Assembly: GCA_017303715.1 (NCBI GenBank)
Contig: JAFLBZ010000013.1
Coordinates: 1 to 64,000, forward strand
Direction: 5' to 3'
Length of the DNA stretch: 64,000 bases
Source: Rhodothermia bacterium
Lineage (GTDB): Bacteria > Bacteroidota > Rhodothermia > Rhodothermales > UBA2364
Shown piece by piece: positions 8,422-17,217 of the stretch (its first letter is position 1; each line of letters opens with the position of its first letter). The position numbers and the translations under genes are program-made. The notes beneath the pieces are model-generated. The model was not told the origin of the DNA and ran no database searches. It saw only the letters and a program-made list of their open reading frames with translations.

Positions 8422-9659
8422 ACTTTCACGGGCGCCAGTTTGTACAAACGATCGGATGGACGGATTTTGCCCTCGACCGGAAGGGTAAAGACATCGCCTT
8501 TTTTGACCTTTTCTACGGGTTCGTTGTTGATGCGCAATTCCGAGACCGTAAGTTGGAAATAGCCACTGGTGGGGCCAGTGATAATCATTTCGTCTCCGAC
8601 AGAAAGGCTGTTGGATTCGCAGATAAATTCCGCAATTTGTACTTTCGGGAAGTAGTTTAGACCTTTTGCTACAAATATCTTTTGTTTACTGGCTTTAGAC
8701 CCTGGCACATCCGACCATTCCCCCATTTTGCGCCCCAAATAATATCCGTCCCAGAATCCACGATTATAGACCGTAGCCAATTCTGCCATCCAATAATCAA
8801 TTTTTTCGTGGGTATAGGTTCCGTCTAAATACGCATTGATGGCCTCGTTGTAGGCTTTTGTGACGGTGTAAACATAGTCTGGTGCGCGGCCTCGTCCTTC
8901 AAGTTTAAGTACCCTAACGCCCGCATCCAAAATCTTATCTATAAAATCTATGGTGCATAAATCTTGGGCAGACATGATATACTCGTTATCTACCTCGAAC
9001 TGCATCCCCTCCTCTTTGTCCGTGACAATATAACTCCGGCGGCAATTCTGAATACAAGCCCCACGATTTGCCGAGGCAAAGTGGGAGTGTAAACTCAGGT
9101 AACATTTACCGGAAATGGCCATACAAAGTGCCCCATGTGCAAAAATCTCCAGTTGGACCAGTTCCCCAGACGGGCCAGTAATATCGCGCCGCTTAATTTC
9201 TCGGCTAATGTCGGCCACTTGTTTTAGGCTAAGTTCTCTTGCCAAAACCACCACGTCCGCAAAGTTTGCATAGAACTCTACCGTATCTATGTTCGAGACA
9301 TTGGCTTGTGTAGAGATATGAATCTCCATCCCAATTTTTTTGGCGTAGTTCATCACCGCATGGTCTGAGGCAATGATGGCCGTTATGCCACTGTCTTTGG
9401 CGGTTTGGACGATATTCCGCATCAGCGAAATGTCGTGGTCGTAGAGGATGGTATTGAGCGTAAGGTATGTGCGGATGTTATGCTCCTTGCCGATTTGTGC
9501 AATTTGCTTTAAGTCCTCTAAGGTAAAATTATTGGACGACCGCGCCCGCATATTGAGTTGTTCTACGCCAAAATAAACGGAATTACACCCGCCTTTGATG
9601 GCCGCCCAAAGGGCTTCATAAGACCCCGCTGGGGCCATGAGTTCAATGCTTCGGTTCAT
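8418..9659 (-). CDS. Peptidase U32 family protein, TrhP/YegQ-type tRNA hydroxylation enzyme
   Basis: About 413 residues from the ATG at 9659 (MNRSIELMAPAGS), the canonical family start; the frame upstream to 9758 is not family-like. Four cysteines of the U32 signature are present: C179 and C186 in GALCMAISGKCYLS, C202 and C206 in NRGACIQNCRR. In E. coli TrhP this family makes 5-hydroxyuridine at tRNA position 34 from prephenate; the related RlhA modifies 23S rRNA C2501. The cysteines probably hold an iron-sulfur cluster, which fits the coupled ferredoxin downstream. The size and the AGRGRAPDY-like segment (LEGRGRAPDY) favour TrhP over the larger RlhA. Confidence 0.85.
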   Translation of the reverse strand: MNRSIELMAPAGSYEALWAAIKGGCNSVYFGVEQLNMRARSSNNFTLEDLKQIAQIGKEHNIRTYLTLNTILYDHDISLMRNIVQTAKDSGITAIIASDHAVMNYAKKIGMEIHISTQANVSNIDTVEFYANFADVVVLARELSLKQVADISREIKRRDITGPSGELVQLEIFAHGALCMAISGKCYLSLHSHFASANRGACIQNCRRSYIVTDKEEGMQFEVDNEYIMSAQDLCTIDFIDKILDAGVRVLKLEGRGRAPDYVYTVTKAYNEAINAYLDGTYTHEKIDYWMAELATVYNRGFWDGYYLGRKMGEWSDVPGSKASKQKIFVAKGLNYFPKVQIAEFICESNSLSVGDEMIITGPTSGYFQLTVSELRINNEPVEKVKKGDVFTLPVEGKIRPSDRLYKLAPVKV

Positions 9660-9767
9660 GAATCTTGTAATGGGGTAAGGGTCGCATGGCGGCAAATTAG
9701 ACGCTCGATTTGCGAAAATTGGCTTTTTCAAACGGTTGAGTAGCCGTTTTGTTTCCACCTTTAAAAC

Positions 9768-10568
9768 TCAAGGTATGATCCGCAAATGGTAGCCCGCAGT
9801 GTCTTTCCATAAATCAATGGCTACCCCAAAGGTTTTTGTAAGGTTGTGGTTCGTCAGCACCTCGTCAATCGGCCCAGAAGCCACTGTATGCCCGATTCCC
9901 AGCATGAGCACATGGGAAAAAGAGGGCGTAATTTCCTCGGCATGGTGTGTTACCAAAACCACCGAAGGCGCATCTGGTTGGTGCAGCAGTTTTTCGACAA
10001 AGGTCAAAAACCGGAAACGGGCTACGGGGTCTAAGCCCGCGCAAGGCTCATCCAAGATTAGGAGTGCCGGATTTGCCATTCTTGCACGGGCAATGAGAAT
10101 CCTTTGGCGCTCGCCTTGGGACAAATACCGCCATGGACGTGCCTCCAACGTTTGGGTCTCTGTTTGTGACATCAGGTATTGGGCAGTTGCAACATCTTCG
10201 GGTGTAGGGATTGTCCACATGTTCAATTGGGCATATTTTCCACTTACCACCACTTCTAAGCCGGTTTCCCCATCTCCGATGCGTGGCAACAAACCTGCAC
10301 TCACCAAGCCAATGTGTTTGCGTAGTTCCCGCCAATCCGTCCGCCCAAACGTATTGCCCAAGACCTCGACCTTGCCCGATGTCGGGGGCATATAACCCGC
10401 CAATGCGTGCAACAAGGTTGTTTTTCCTGCACCATTCGGCCCCAAAATCACCCAATGATCTCCGGGCATTACACACCAATTCACCTCACGCAAAAGGGCG
10501 TTTCGGCTGCGAGTCAGGTGCAAGTCCGATATACGGATAATGGGTGTTTGCGGGGCAAGGCTTTCCAT
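9768..10568 (-). CDS. ABC transporter ATP-binding protein, single-domain
   Basis: A 266-residue ATPase with Walker A GPNGAGKTT (43-51), signature LSQGERQRILIARA (from 149), Walker B LLILDEP (170-176), and an H-switch in VTHHAEEI. The insert IGDGETGLEVVVSGKYAQ is like the YlmA/ModF group of stand-alone ATPases. No permease is adjacent, so substrate and partner are unknown. The U32 gene follows 108 bases downstream on the same strand. Confidence 0.85.
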   Translation of the reverse strand: MESLAPQTPIIRISDLHLTRSRNALLREVNWCVMPGDHWVILGPNGAGKTTLLHALAGYMPPTSGKVEVLGNTFGRTDWRELRKHIGLVSAGLLPRIGDGETGLEVVVSGKYAQLNMWTIPTPEDVATAQYLMSQTETQTLEARPWRYLSQGERQRILIARARMANPALLILDEPCAGLDPVARFRFLTFVEKLLHQPDAPSVVLVTHHAEEITPSFSHVLMLGIGHTVASGPIDEVLTNHNLTKTFGVAIDLWKDTAGYHLRIIP

Positions 10569-10641
10569 TTGGTATCTTTTTTGAACGTCTGGTTGGTAGC
10601 GACTGGCTTCTTTGGAAGATAGTCTTTTTTAAACCTTTAAA

Positions 10642-11139
10642 ATGAAGTGCGTTATGAAGACCTCGAAAATCTCTTTGCTCCTTGCCCTCGTCTTGTTTTT
10701 GGTCGGGATAGGGTTTACGGCTCAGGCACAAACCCTTAGCCGAAAAAACACAATAAAACAATCTAAACCAAAATTAATCAATACAAAATCAAGCCTAAAG
10801 CGTTATAAATGGGTGTTGGTTCAGGTATATGATCAACAAGGCGGTATGAGGGTATCCAAAGAGAATGTTTATTTTCAGGTGGCAGAAGACCTCAAAGGGC
10901 TGGGTGGAAATGGTGGATGTAATGTATTTGGTGGAGACCTCTCTGTCACCCAACGTGTCCTAAAAATTGGGCCAATCATGTCCACAAAAATGTACTGTGG
11001 CGAGAGCAGTACCCTCGAAAATCGCTTCCTTGCATTAATGGATGGTGAAAAAACATACCGAATTAATGGCAGACGTCTTACCCTCCGCGATGGCAAAACG
11101 ACCTTGGTTTTTGTGGCGCGTCCTCGAGAACGAGAATAA
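10642..11139 (+). CDS. META domain-containing secreted protein (HslJ-like)
   Basis: A 165-residue protein with an N-terminal signal peptide ending near AQAQ (about residue 29); translation may begin at the first ATG or at the one four codons later (MKTSK). A META domain follows: YKWVLVQVYDQQG, then LGGNGGCNVFGGDL, IGPIMSTKMYCGES and a C-terminal RLTLRDGKTTLVF. META proteins such as HslJ are periplasmic or lipoprotein folds linked to stress or protease inhibition. A strong terminator follows at 11182. Confidence 0.85.
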   Translation: MKCVMKTSKISLLLALVLFLVGIGFTAQAQTLSRKNTIKQSKPKLINTKSSLKRYKWVLVQVYDQQGGMRVSKENVYFQVAEDLKGLGGNGGCNVFGGDLSVTQRVLKIGPIMSTKMYCGESSTLENRFLALMDGEKTYRINGRRLTLRDGKTTLVFVARPRERE

Positions 11140-11181
11140 TTTCCCGCCCACTGTAATCAGATTGCCTAAATGGTGTAAATT

Positions 11182-11218
11182 AAAGATGGCTTGGATGTGG
11201 TCTAAGCCATCTTTTTTT
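11182..11218 (+). terminator. Intrinsic terminator after the META gene
   Basis: AAAGATGGCTT (11182-11192) pairs with AAGCCATCTTT (11204-11214), loop of 11, followed by a run of T to 11218. Confidence 0.9.
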
Positions 11219-11234
11219 GAATTAAGACGTGATA

Positions 11235-12224
11235 ATGGTCTCCAAAAAACGTGTCCCGAGCTTGCTCCCATTGCCAAAAAAATCCCAAGCTACATGGAAA
11301 ATGTGGTTGGTCTTGGGAGGGCTGGCCCTCATTGCTACACTTTTTATTTTGCGCTTGTGGATGAATACCCGCATCGTTCCTACATTCGATGGTCAAAAAG
11401 CATTTATGCACTTGGAAAAGCAGGTGCATTTTGGACCGCGTATCCCCGGAACATCCGGTCATCAAAAAGCATTGGCCTATTTTCAACGAACCTTAACACC
11501 ATGGGCAGAGACCGTCTCGTTACAGCCGTTTGAATGGCGCGACCGCAAGGATACCAACAACGTGTGGCGTGGAACGAATGTCGTGGCCTCTTTTAACCTG
11601 AAAGCCACGCGTCGTATTTTGTTATTGGCCCATTGGGATACTCGCCCCTTCGCCGACCAAGACCCAAATCCCGCAAACCGCATAAAACCCGTTATGGGGG
11701 CAAACGATGGTGCTTCTGGCGTAGCCGTCTTACTCGAATTGGCGCGCCTCCTACACGATAACCCGCCAAAGATGGGTGTGGACATCTTGTTGACGGATAT
11801 GGAGGACTTGGGAGACTACGACCACGAAGAGAAACCAAACGAACGAAACCCCTTCTCCATTGGCGCACAAAAATTTGTGGACATGAACCCCGATTACTCG
11901 CCAGAATATGGGGTTTTGCTGGACATGATAGGCGATAAAGACCTACGGATTCCCTATGAGAAATTCTCGATCACGAATGCGCCAACAGTTGTAGAAAACG
12001 TATATGCCGCCGCAGAACGTGCCCAAGCGAAGGCTTTTGTACGCGAAGAAGGGCAGGCTGTAATGGACGATCATGTGCCTTTTTTACGCAAGGGAGTACC
12101 CGTCATTAACCTGATTGACTTTGAATACCCATATTGGCATACCATTGGGGATACGCCCGATAAATGTAGCCCAGAGAGCCTAAGACAGGTAGGACAAACC
12201 ATTCTGGAATTGCTCTTCGGATAA
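11235..12224 (+). CDS. M28 family zinc peptidase / glutaminyl-peptide cyclotransferase-like
   Basis: About 329 residues from the ATG at 11235; a GTG two codons upstream is possible. One membrane anchor (WLVLGGLALIATLFIL) precedes a periplasmic M28 domain. Metal ligands are visible in order: LLLAHWDTRPF, GANDGASGV, TDMEDLGD, LLDMIGD, and the terminal histidine in YPYWHTIGDTPDK. The overall pattern, with HWDTRPFADQD and DYDHEEK, fits glutaminyl cyclase-like proteins that form N-terminal pyroglutamate, more than broad aminopeptidases. The call between the two is not certain. Confidence 0.85.
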   Translation: MVSKKRVPSLLPLPKKSQATWKMWLVLGGLALIATLFILRLWMNTRIVPTFDGQKAFMHLEKQVHFGPRIPGTSGHQKALAYFQRTLTPWAETVSLQPFEWRDRKDTNNVWRGTNVVASFNLKATRRILLLAHWDTRPFADQDPNPANRIKPVMGANDGASGVAVLLELARLLHDNPPKMGVDILLTDMEDLGDYDHEEKPNERNPFSIGAQKFVDMNPDYSPEYGVLLDMIGDKDLRIPYEKFSITNAPTVVENVYAAAERAQAKAFVREEGQAVMDDHVPFLRKGVPVINLIDFEYPYWHTIGDTPDKCSPESLRQVGQTILELLFG

Positions 12225-12260
12225 CCCAAACCGCGCAAAGCAATTATACACGATACATGT

Positions 12261-13457
12261 TTACCCATTGTCCTTTGGACAAAGTTTTTTCCAATCAGTA
12301 AACGATTCGATAAAGTCGCGGACTTCTTGGTCGTCGCGGAGATACACCTGAATGTCAGTAATTTTCCATTCTTGGCCGGTTTTTACGCCATCTACGTATT
12401 TGCCCCCTTGTAATTCAAAAGCGATTTGAGAAGAAAGGTTATTGACCACGCCCAAGAAATACACACGGTTACGACTGGAGCGGGTACGATTAATATCTAT
12501 TACTGGATTGGCGCAGTATTGATTTTTGAATTTATGTGTACCCTTGTATGCCCTTTCGATGGCCTGTCGCATGGTCTCTTCGCCTTGGCCTGTAAGAAGA
12601 GTAGTGCTTCCTTGTTGGTAATGATAAGAAGCCATCATTTTGCGAAGTACAACTTCTAAAGAAGCTGGGGAGCCTTCGCGGATTTGTTGATACACAAAGG
12701 TTGCTGCCTCATTTGCGTCTTTGAAGGTCGGAATGGCGACTTCTGGCAAACTTGCCATCCGGTTGGTGATTTGGTGATTGGCCTCGATTAGGGCTAAGGT
12801 GGGCATTCGACGAATTTCTTCCGCGTTTAACTCACGGGTGCTTCGTATTTTACGTTCGTCAAACGACGAGATCATACGCTGCCAAGGTTGGTTCACTTCG
12901 TCTCGATAGAAGCGCACTTCATACAATTGTTCAACGGTTTCCAATTTTGTATTGGAGGCAATTTGTTCGGAGACCACTTTCATTTTAAAGACCACGCGCA
13001 TAGGGGTCTCCCAATTAAATTCGGGAATGAGCGTGGGGCCTTCTTTCAATTCCACAATTTTTCCGTAGTAATATCCAAAGAACTTGGCGCGATCAGCGTC
13101 TATCATGGCCATAATTTCCGACTCTTTGGGATCTGGTAACCCCTCATACTTGGTCTGACCAACATAAAATTGCTTCCACGCATATTTTCCTGCACCGGTG
13201 TATTGATAGACGGCCGTGCCATAGAGGATTACTTTAAGTCCGCCGTATTGTGTAGATTTTTTGAGAACCTCGGCCCCTCGCCGCCATTCCCAGTTCCCGA
13301 AAGTATCGTTCCAAGAGCGGGTACCCGTACCAACCAACTTTACAGAAAGGGTGTTGGCATCGGTAAGACGGGCGCGGATGTCCGCATCACTAGGTTGTGC
13401 AAATACCGGAAGGTTCAGGAAAAATAAAAAAGGAATGAGGTAGAAGTGAGGTTTCAT
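12261..13457 (-). CDS. Hypothetical secreted protein
   Basis: A 398-residue protein with a clean signal peptide (cut near VFAQ, about residue 21). I do not recognise a domain. The mature protein alternates beta-rich segments (around 40-200) with a helical middle part (210-310) and ends in DWKKLCPKDNG. No membrane anchor after the signal. It lies alone between convergent M28 peptidase and the alanine dehydrogenase gene. Confidence 0.75.
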   Translation of the reverse strand: MKPHFYLIPFLFFLNLPVFAQPSDADIRARLTDANTLSVKLVGTGTRSWNDTFGNWEWRRGAEVLKKSTQYGGLKVILYGTAVYQYTGAGKYAWKQFYVGQTKYEGLPDPKESEIMAMIDADRAKFFGYYYGKIVELKEGPTLIPEFNWETPMRVVFKMKVVSEQIASNTKLETVEQLYEVRFYRDEVNQPWQRMISSFDERKIRSTRELNAEEIRRMPTLALIEANHQITNRMASLPEVAIPTFKDANEAATFVYQQIREGSPASLEVVLRKMMASYHYQQGSTTLLTGQGEETMRQAIERAYKGTHKFKNQYCANPVIDINRTRSSRNRVYFLGVVNNLSSQIAFELQGGKYVDGVKTGQEWKITDIQVYLRDDQEVRDFIESFTDWKKLCPKDNG

Positions 13458-13568
13458 GATGGTTTCGGTTATTGAATGGCATAAAGTGGCCTTGAGGCGA
13501 TGTTATGTTTATACGCCGGAAACAACCAAAAACCAGCTCATAAAAAGAAGAGAAGGATCAAAATTTCC

Positions 13569-14789
13569 TTATATCCCCGAAGCAATAAGCAACTCTATAT
13601 CGCGATGGGGCATATTAAACATGGCGGCGAGACTTTTTTTGGTAAGATGGCTGCGGTAAACATAAGTTCCGTTGCGTAAGCTCGGATTATACCATAGTGC
13701 ATTGTTGATACTACCTTGTTCTCCGATTTCGAGGAGGTAAGGAACCAAGACATTAGATAGGGCAATAGAGGAAGTGCGGGATACTGCCGAAGGCAGGTTA
13801 GGGATACAACAATGAATTACCCCATGCTGTACAAAGGTGGGTTGCGAAAGGGTGGTTGGGCGACTGGTTTCGATACACGCTCCTTGATCCATCATCAAAT
13901 CTATCACGACCGATCCCGGGCGCATTTCGGCAATCATATCTTCGGTAATGAGGACAGGCGAACGCTGCCCATGCTTCATCTTGGCACCGATCACCACATC
14001 GGCGCTACGAATGGCACGGCGCAGGTATTGCGGATTGGCCATTGCCGTGGTTACGTTACGGCTCAAGAAATGCTCGATCTGGCGGAGTGGTCCAAGTTCT
14101 GTATCTAAAACCATGACATTTGCACCATATCCCAGTGCTGCCCGTGCCGCCCATTCCCCAATAATCCCAGAACCGAGAATAACCACCGTTGCGGGTGGAA
14201 TCCCAGAGATGCCGCCCAGAATGAGTCCCCGCCCGCCTGAGGTGCTTTCTAAAAAGCGGGTAGCCAATTGTATGGAAAGCGCACCCGTAATTTCGTGCAT
14301 CATCCGGACAATGGGGAACGTACCGTCGGTATCGCGTATAAACTCAAACCCGATCGCGGTTATTCGCAAAGCCATGAGTTTCTGGATCAGCTCAGCCGTC
14401 GCACTCCCCAAATGCAAGGCAGAGATCAGGATTTGGCGATCTTGCAACAAAGATAACTCTGCGCCTGTTGGCGGAAACATCTTGGCAATCAACTCGGCTT
14501 GGGCATACAAATCGGAGGCGGAGGCCGCAATATGTGCCCCAGCAAGTACATAAAGGTCATCCCCAAATCGCGAAGCCTCGCCCGCACCTTTTTCCACAAA
14601 AACCATATGCCCCGCATTGATCAGGGTTTCCACCCCTTCTGGCGTAACGGCCACCCTCCGCTCTTCGGAAGTGGTTTCCTTCGGAATTCCGATTTTTAGT
14701 TGGTTCTCACTCTTACGGGTTTGGGCTACTTTTTCAAGTGTCAATACGCCTTGTTCAATGCTAAAACCGTGTATGCTCGAAATTTCCAT
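13569..14789 (-). CDS. ald: Alanine dehydrogenase / PNT-domain dehydrogenase
   Basis: A 406-residue protein, a little longer than usual because of a 32-residue N-terminal extension before the family start GIPKETTSEERRVAVTPEGV. The NAD-binding loop is VVILGSGIIGEWAARAALGYGA. The catalytic histidine lies in ISALHLGS and the substrate lysine in the family position VFVEKGAG. It converts L-alanine and NAD to pyruvate, ammonia and NADH. The gene follows a SpoU methylase by 23 bases, and a glutamate dehydrogenase lies just beyond, so amino-acid nitrogen release is grouped here. Confidence 0.9.
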   Translation of the reverse strand: MEISSIHGFSIEQGVLTLEKVAQTRKSENQLKIGIPKETTSEERRVAVTPEGVETLINAGHMVFVEKGAGEASRFGDDLYVLAGAHIAASASDLYAQAELIAKMFPPTGAELSLLQDRQILISALHLGSATAELIQKLMALRITAIGFEFIRDTDGTFPIVRMMHEITGALSIQLATRFLESTSGGRGLILGGISGIPPATVVILGSGIIGEWAARAALGYGANVMVLDTELGPLRQIEHFLSRNVTTAMANPQYLRRAIRSADVVIGAKMKHGQRSPVLITEDMIAEMRPGSVVIDLMMDQGACIETSRPTTLSQPTFVQHGVIHCCIPNLPSAVSRTSSIALSNVLVPYLLEIGEQGSINNALWYNPSLRNGTYVYRSHLTKKSLAAMFNMPHRDIELLIASGI

Positions 14790-14812
14790 GTTTTTGGCAC
14801 TTAATTAGAAGG

Positions 14813-15601
14813 TTAACCGACGGATGCGGCCCATGCGGCGGTAATGATGCTTGTTGCAATCGCCACATTTAGAGACTCTACGCCTATATTACCCGCACCC
14901 GAAATATACACCATCTCGTCGCAAATAGCACGCAGCTCGTTCGATACGCCATGCGCTTCCGATCCCGCAATGAGCGTAGCGGGTATTTGTGGGCTCCAAT
15001 GGTTTAAAGGCGTACCGCTGAGGTCGGCGGCATAGATTCTAAAACCGGATTGTTTTAGGCCAGACAACGTTTCCGTTACGTTTTGGGTTTGGAACAAATG
15101 GACATCCCAAATTCCGCCCATGGTTGCCCGCACCACTTTAGACTGGAAAAAATCCGCGGTGGTGGCATCTGCTAATACCGCATCAATCCCAAACCATGCT
15201 GCTGTTCGGATGAGCGTACCTACATTTCCGGGGTCTTGAACGCCATTTAGGGTCAAAATGCGGCTACAAGTCTTCAGGACATCACCTTCTATGGGTGGGA
15301 TTTTGGCGACGGCCAAGATTCCTTGTGCATGAACCACATCCGAGCAACGCTCAAAATCCGAGGCACTTGCCAGATAAACCCCAACCTTAACACGGGCGAT
15401 CAGCGCCTGTACGTCCGACTCAAGGCTTGTGGATTCCTCCACGAGCAGATACACCAACTCGGCTTTGGGAGCGTTTAGGGCAGACCAGACAGAGCGCAAG
15501 CCTTCAACTACAAAAAGGCCATCCCGTTTGCGAAATTTTTTCTGCTGGAGCGCTTTAATCTGTTTGATCAGATTTTTTGAGGCGGCAAGTATTTTCGGCA
15601 T
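14813..15601 (-). CDS. TrmH/SpoU family RNA 2'-O-methyltransferase
   Basis: A 262-residue SPOUT enzyme. The N-terminal substrate-binding part opens with KNLIKQIKALQQKKFRKRDG and EGLRSV, typical of the rRNA-methylating TrmH group. The knot motifs are NGVQDPGNVGTLIRTA (motif 1), AGSEAHGVSNELR (motif 2) and GVESLNVAIATSI (motif 3). The position modified cannot be read from the sequence; 23S rRNA G2251 (RlmB) is the best-known target of relatives. Confidence 0.9.
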   Translation of the reverse strand: MPKILAASKNLIKQIKALQQKKFRKRDGLFVVEGLRSVWSALNAPKAELVYLLVEESTSLESDVQALIARVKVGVYLASASDFERCSDVVHAQGILAVAKIPPIEGDVLKTCSRILTLNGVQDPGNVGTLIRTAAWFGIDAVLADATTADFFQSKVVRATMGGIWDVHLFQTQNVTETLSGLKQSGFRIYAADLSGTPLNHWSPQIPATLIAGSEAHGVSNELRAICDEMVYISGAGNIGVESLNVAIATSIITAAWAASVG

Positions 15602-15859
15602 GACGTGTTTTGGCGTGTTCTCTTACGGTGATTTTTTGATGAGATGATCGTTCAGAAAACATAAAAATGCAAACGAAAAGCGTGCTATTTTCAAGAGTAT
15701 CCTCGGAAGTCATGGTGTGCGTATGAAAAGCGCTTCCTCTTTTGGAAAGTAGGCGCTCCTTTGCGATATTAGAGCGTTTTAGGTTTAGCAAAAGCCCTCT
15801 CTGTCAATGGGGCTAAGCCGAGCAACAAAACCCTTTAATCTGAACCAATACTTAAAAAA

Positions 15860-17167
15860 ATGTCTTTCGAAAAAAACGTGTATGCCGTCTCGTTGCAACA
15901 CGAGATTGCCATGAAAGTGGAGTCCGAGAATCCATTCGCAGCAATGATGGCACGCTTCAAAGTGGCGTCTGACATCTTGCAACTGGATTCGGGAATGTTT
16001 GAATTTCTCAGTACGCCTGCCCGCGTACATATCACGGCTGTTCCTGTGGTGATGGACTCCGGCGAACTGAAGGTGTTCGAAGGAATTCGGGTCATCCACA
16101 GCGATACAATGGGGCCGGGAAAAGGCGGAATCCGCTTTGCACCCGATGTGCATGTGGATGAGGTAAAGGCACTGGCGGCTTGGATGACGTGGAAGTGCGC
16201 GGTCGTGTCTGTCCCATTTGGTGGCGCAAAAGGTGGGGTACGCTGCGATCCATCCCAGATGAGTCCGGGAGAATTAGAGCGCCTTACCCGACGTTATACC
16301 GCCAACCTAATTGATGTGTTTGGGCCAGATCGCGATATTCCCGCGCCGGATATGAACACCAATGAACAAATTATGGCGTGGATCGTGGACACCTACTCCA
16401 TGCACATGCGCCGTACAGAACCTGCAGTTGTAACGGGTAAGCCCATTGTTTTGGGGGGGTCTCAAGGCCGTGTAGAGGCAACCGGACGTGGCGTTATGAC
16501 ATGTACCCTTGCGGGCTTAGACAAATTGGGTCTTCGTCCGAACCAAAGCACCGTTGCTGTTCAAGGTTTTGGGAATGTCGGATCTGTTACGGCAAAGTTA
16601 CTCCAAATGCAAGGGTGCAAAGTGGTGGCTGTTAGCGATGTCTCCGGCGGATACTACAACGAAAATGGGCTTGATATAGAAGCCATGATCACCTATTCCA
16701 AGAACAACCGCAACTCATTGGCTGGTTTTCCGGATGCACAACCCATTGACAACGAGACCTTGCTGACGCTGAACGTGGATGTTTTGGTTCCTGCGGCCAA
16801 AGAAAACCAAATTACCGTTTCGATTGCCGAGAAGATAAAAGCCAAGATTATTGTAGAAGGCGCAAATGGCCCAACGGTGGCACAAGCAGACAAAGTTCTA
16901 CACGATAAAGGAGTGATGGTTATCCCGGATATTTTGGCGAATGCCGGTGGTGTAACGGTTTCGTATTTCGAGTGGGTACAAGACCGTCAAGGGTATTTCT
17001 GGTCTAAAGAGCGGGTAAACCGCCGTTTAGACCGTAAGATGGAAGAAGCCTTTGATGATGTTTATAAAACCGCTTCAAAATACGATGTTTCGTTGCGTAT
17101 CGGGGCTTATGTAATGGCAATAGATAAAGTGGCGCGCGCACTACGTCTTCGTGGCATTTATGCATAG
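15860..17167 (+). CDS. gdhA: Glu/Leu/Phe/Val dehydrogenase, NAD(P)-dependent glutamate dehydrogenase
   Basis: A 435-residue protein of standard hexameric GDH length. Substrate and catalytic lysines are in GPGKGGIRF and AWMTWKCAV, followed by PFGGAKGGV. The nucleotide-binding fold is VAVQGFGNVGSVTAK. The gene has a 258-base upstream region shared with the divergent SpoU methylase and is closed by a terminator at 17185. It interconverts glutamate and 2-oxoglutarate with ammonia. Confidence 0.93.
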   Translation: MSFEKNVYAVSLQHEIAMKVESENPFAAMMARFKVASDILQLDSGMFEFLSTPARVHITAVPVVMDSGELKVFEGIRVIHSDTMGPGKGGIRFAPDVHVDEVKALAAWMTWKCAVVSVPFGGAKGGVRCDPSQMSPGELERLTRRYTANLIDVFGPDRDIPAPDMNTNEQIMAWIVDTYSMHMRRTEPAVVTGKPIVLGGSQGRVEATGRGVMTCTLAGLDKLGLRPNQSTVAVQGFGNVGSVTAKLLQMQGCKVVAVSDVSGGYYNENGLDIEAMITYSKNNRNSLAGFPDAQPIDNETLLTLNVDVLVPAAKENQITVSIAEKIKAKIIVEGANGPTVAQADKVLHDKGVMVIPDILANAGGVTVSYFEWVQDRQGYFWSKERVNRRLDRKMEEAFDDVYKTASKYDVSLRIGAYVMAIDKVARALRLRGIYA

Positions 17168-17184
17168 TTATGCCTGAAATATCT

Positions 17185-17217
17185 AAGGGCCTTGGTTCAC
17201 TCTTGGCCCTTTTTTTA
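17185..17217 (+). terminator. Intrinsic terminator between convergent gdhA and the MutS-like gene
   Basis: AAGGGCC (17185-17191) pairs with GGCCCTT (17205-17211), followed by T's to about 17216. It overlaps the stop of the minus-strand gene. Confidence 0.85.

Noticed and set aside
13948-14553. 201-codon ORF antisense to alanine dehydrogenase
   Set aside because: Shadow of a well-supported gene.
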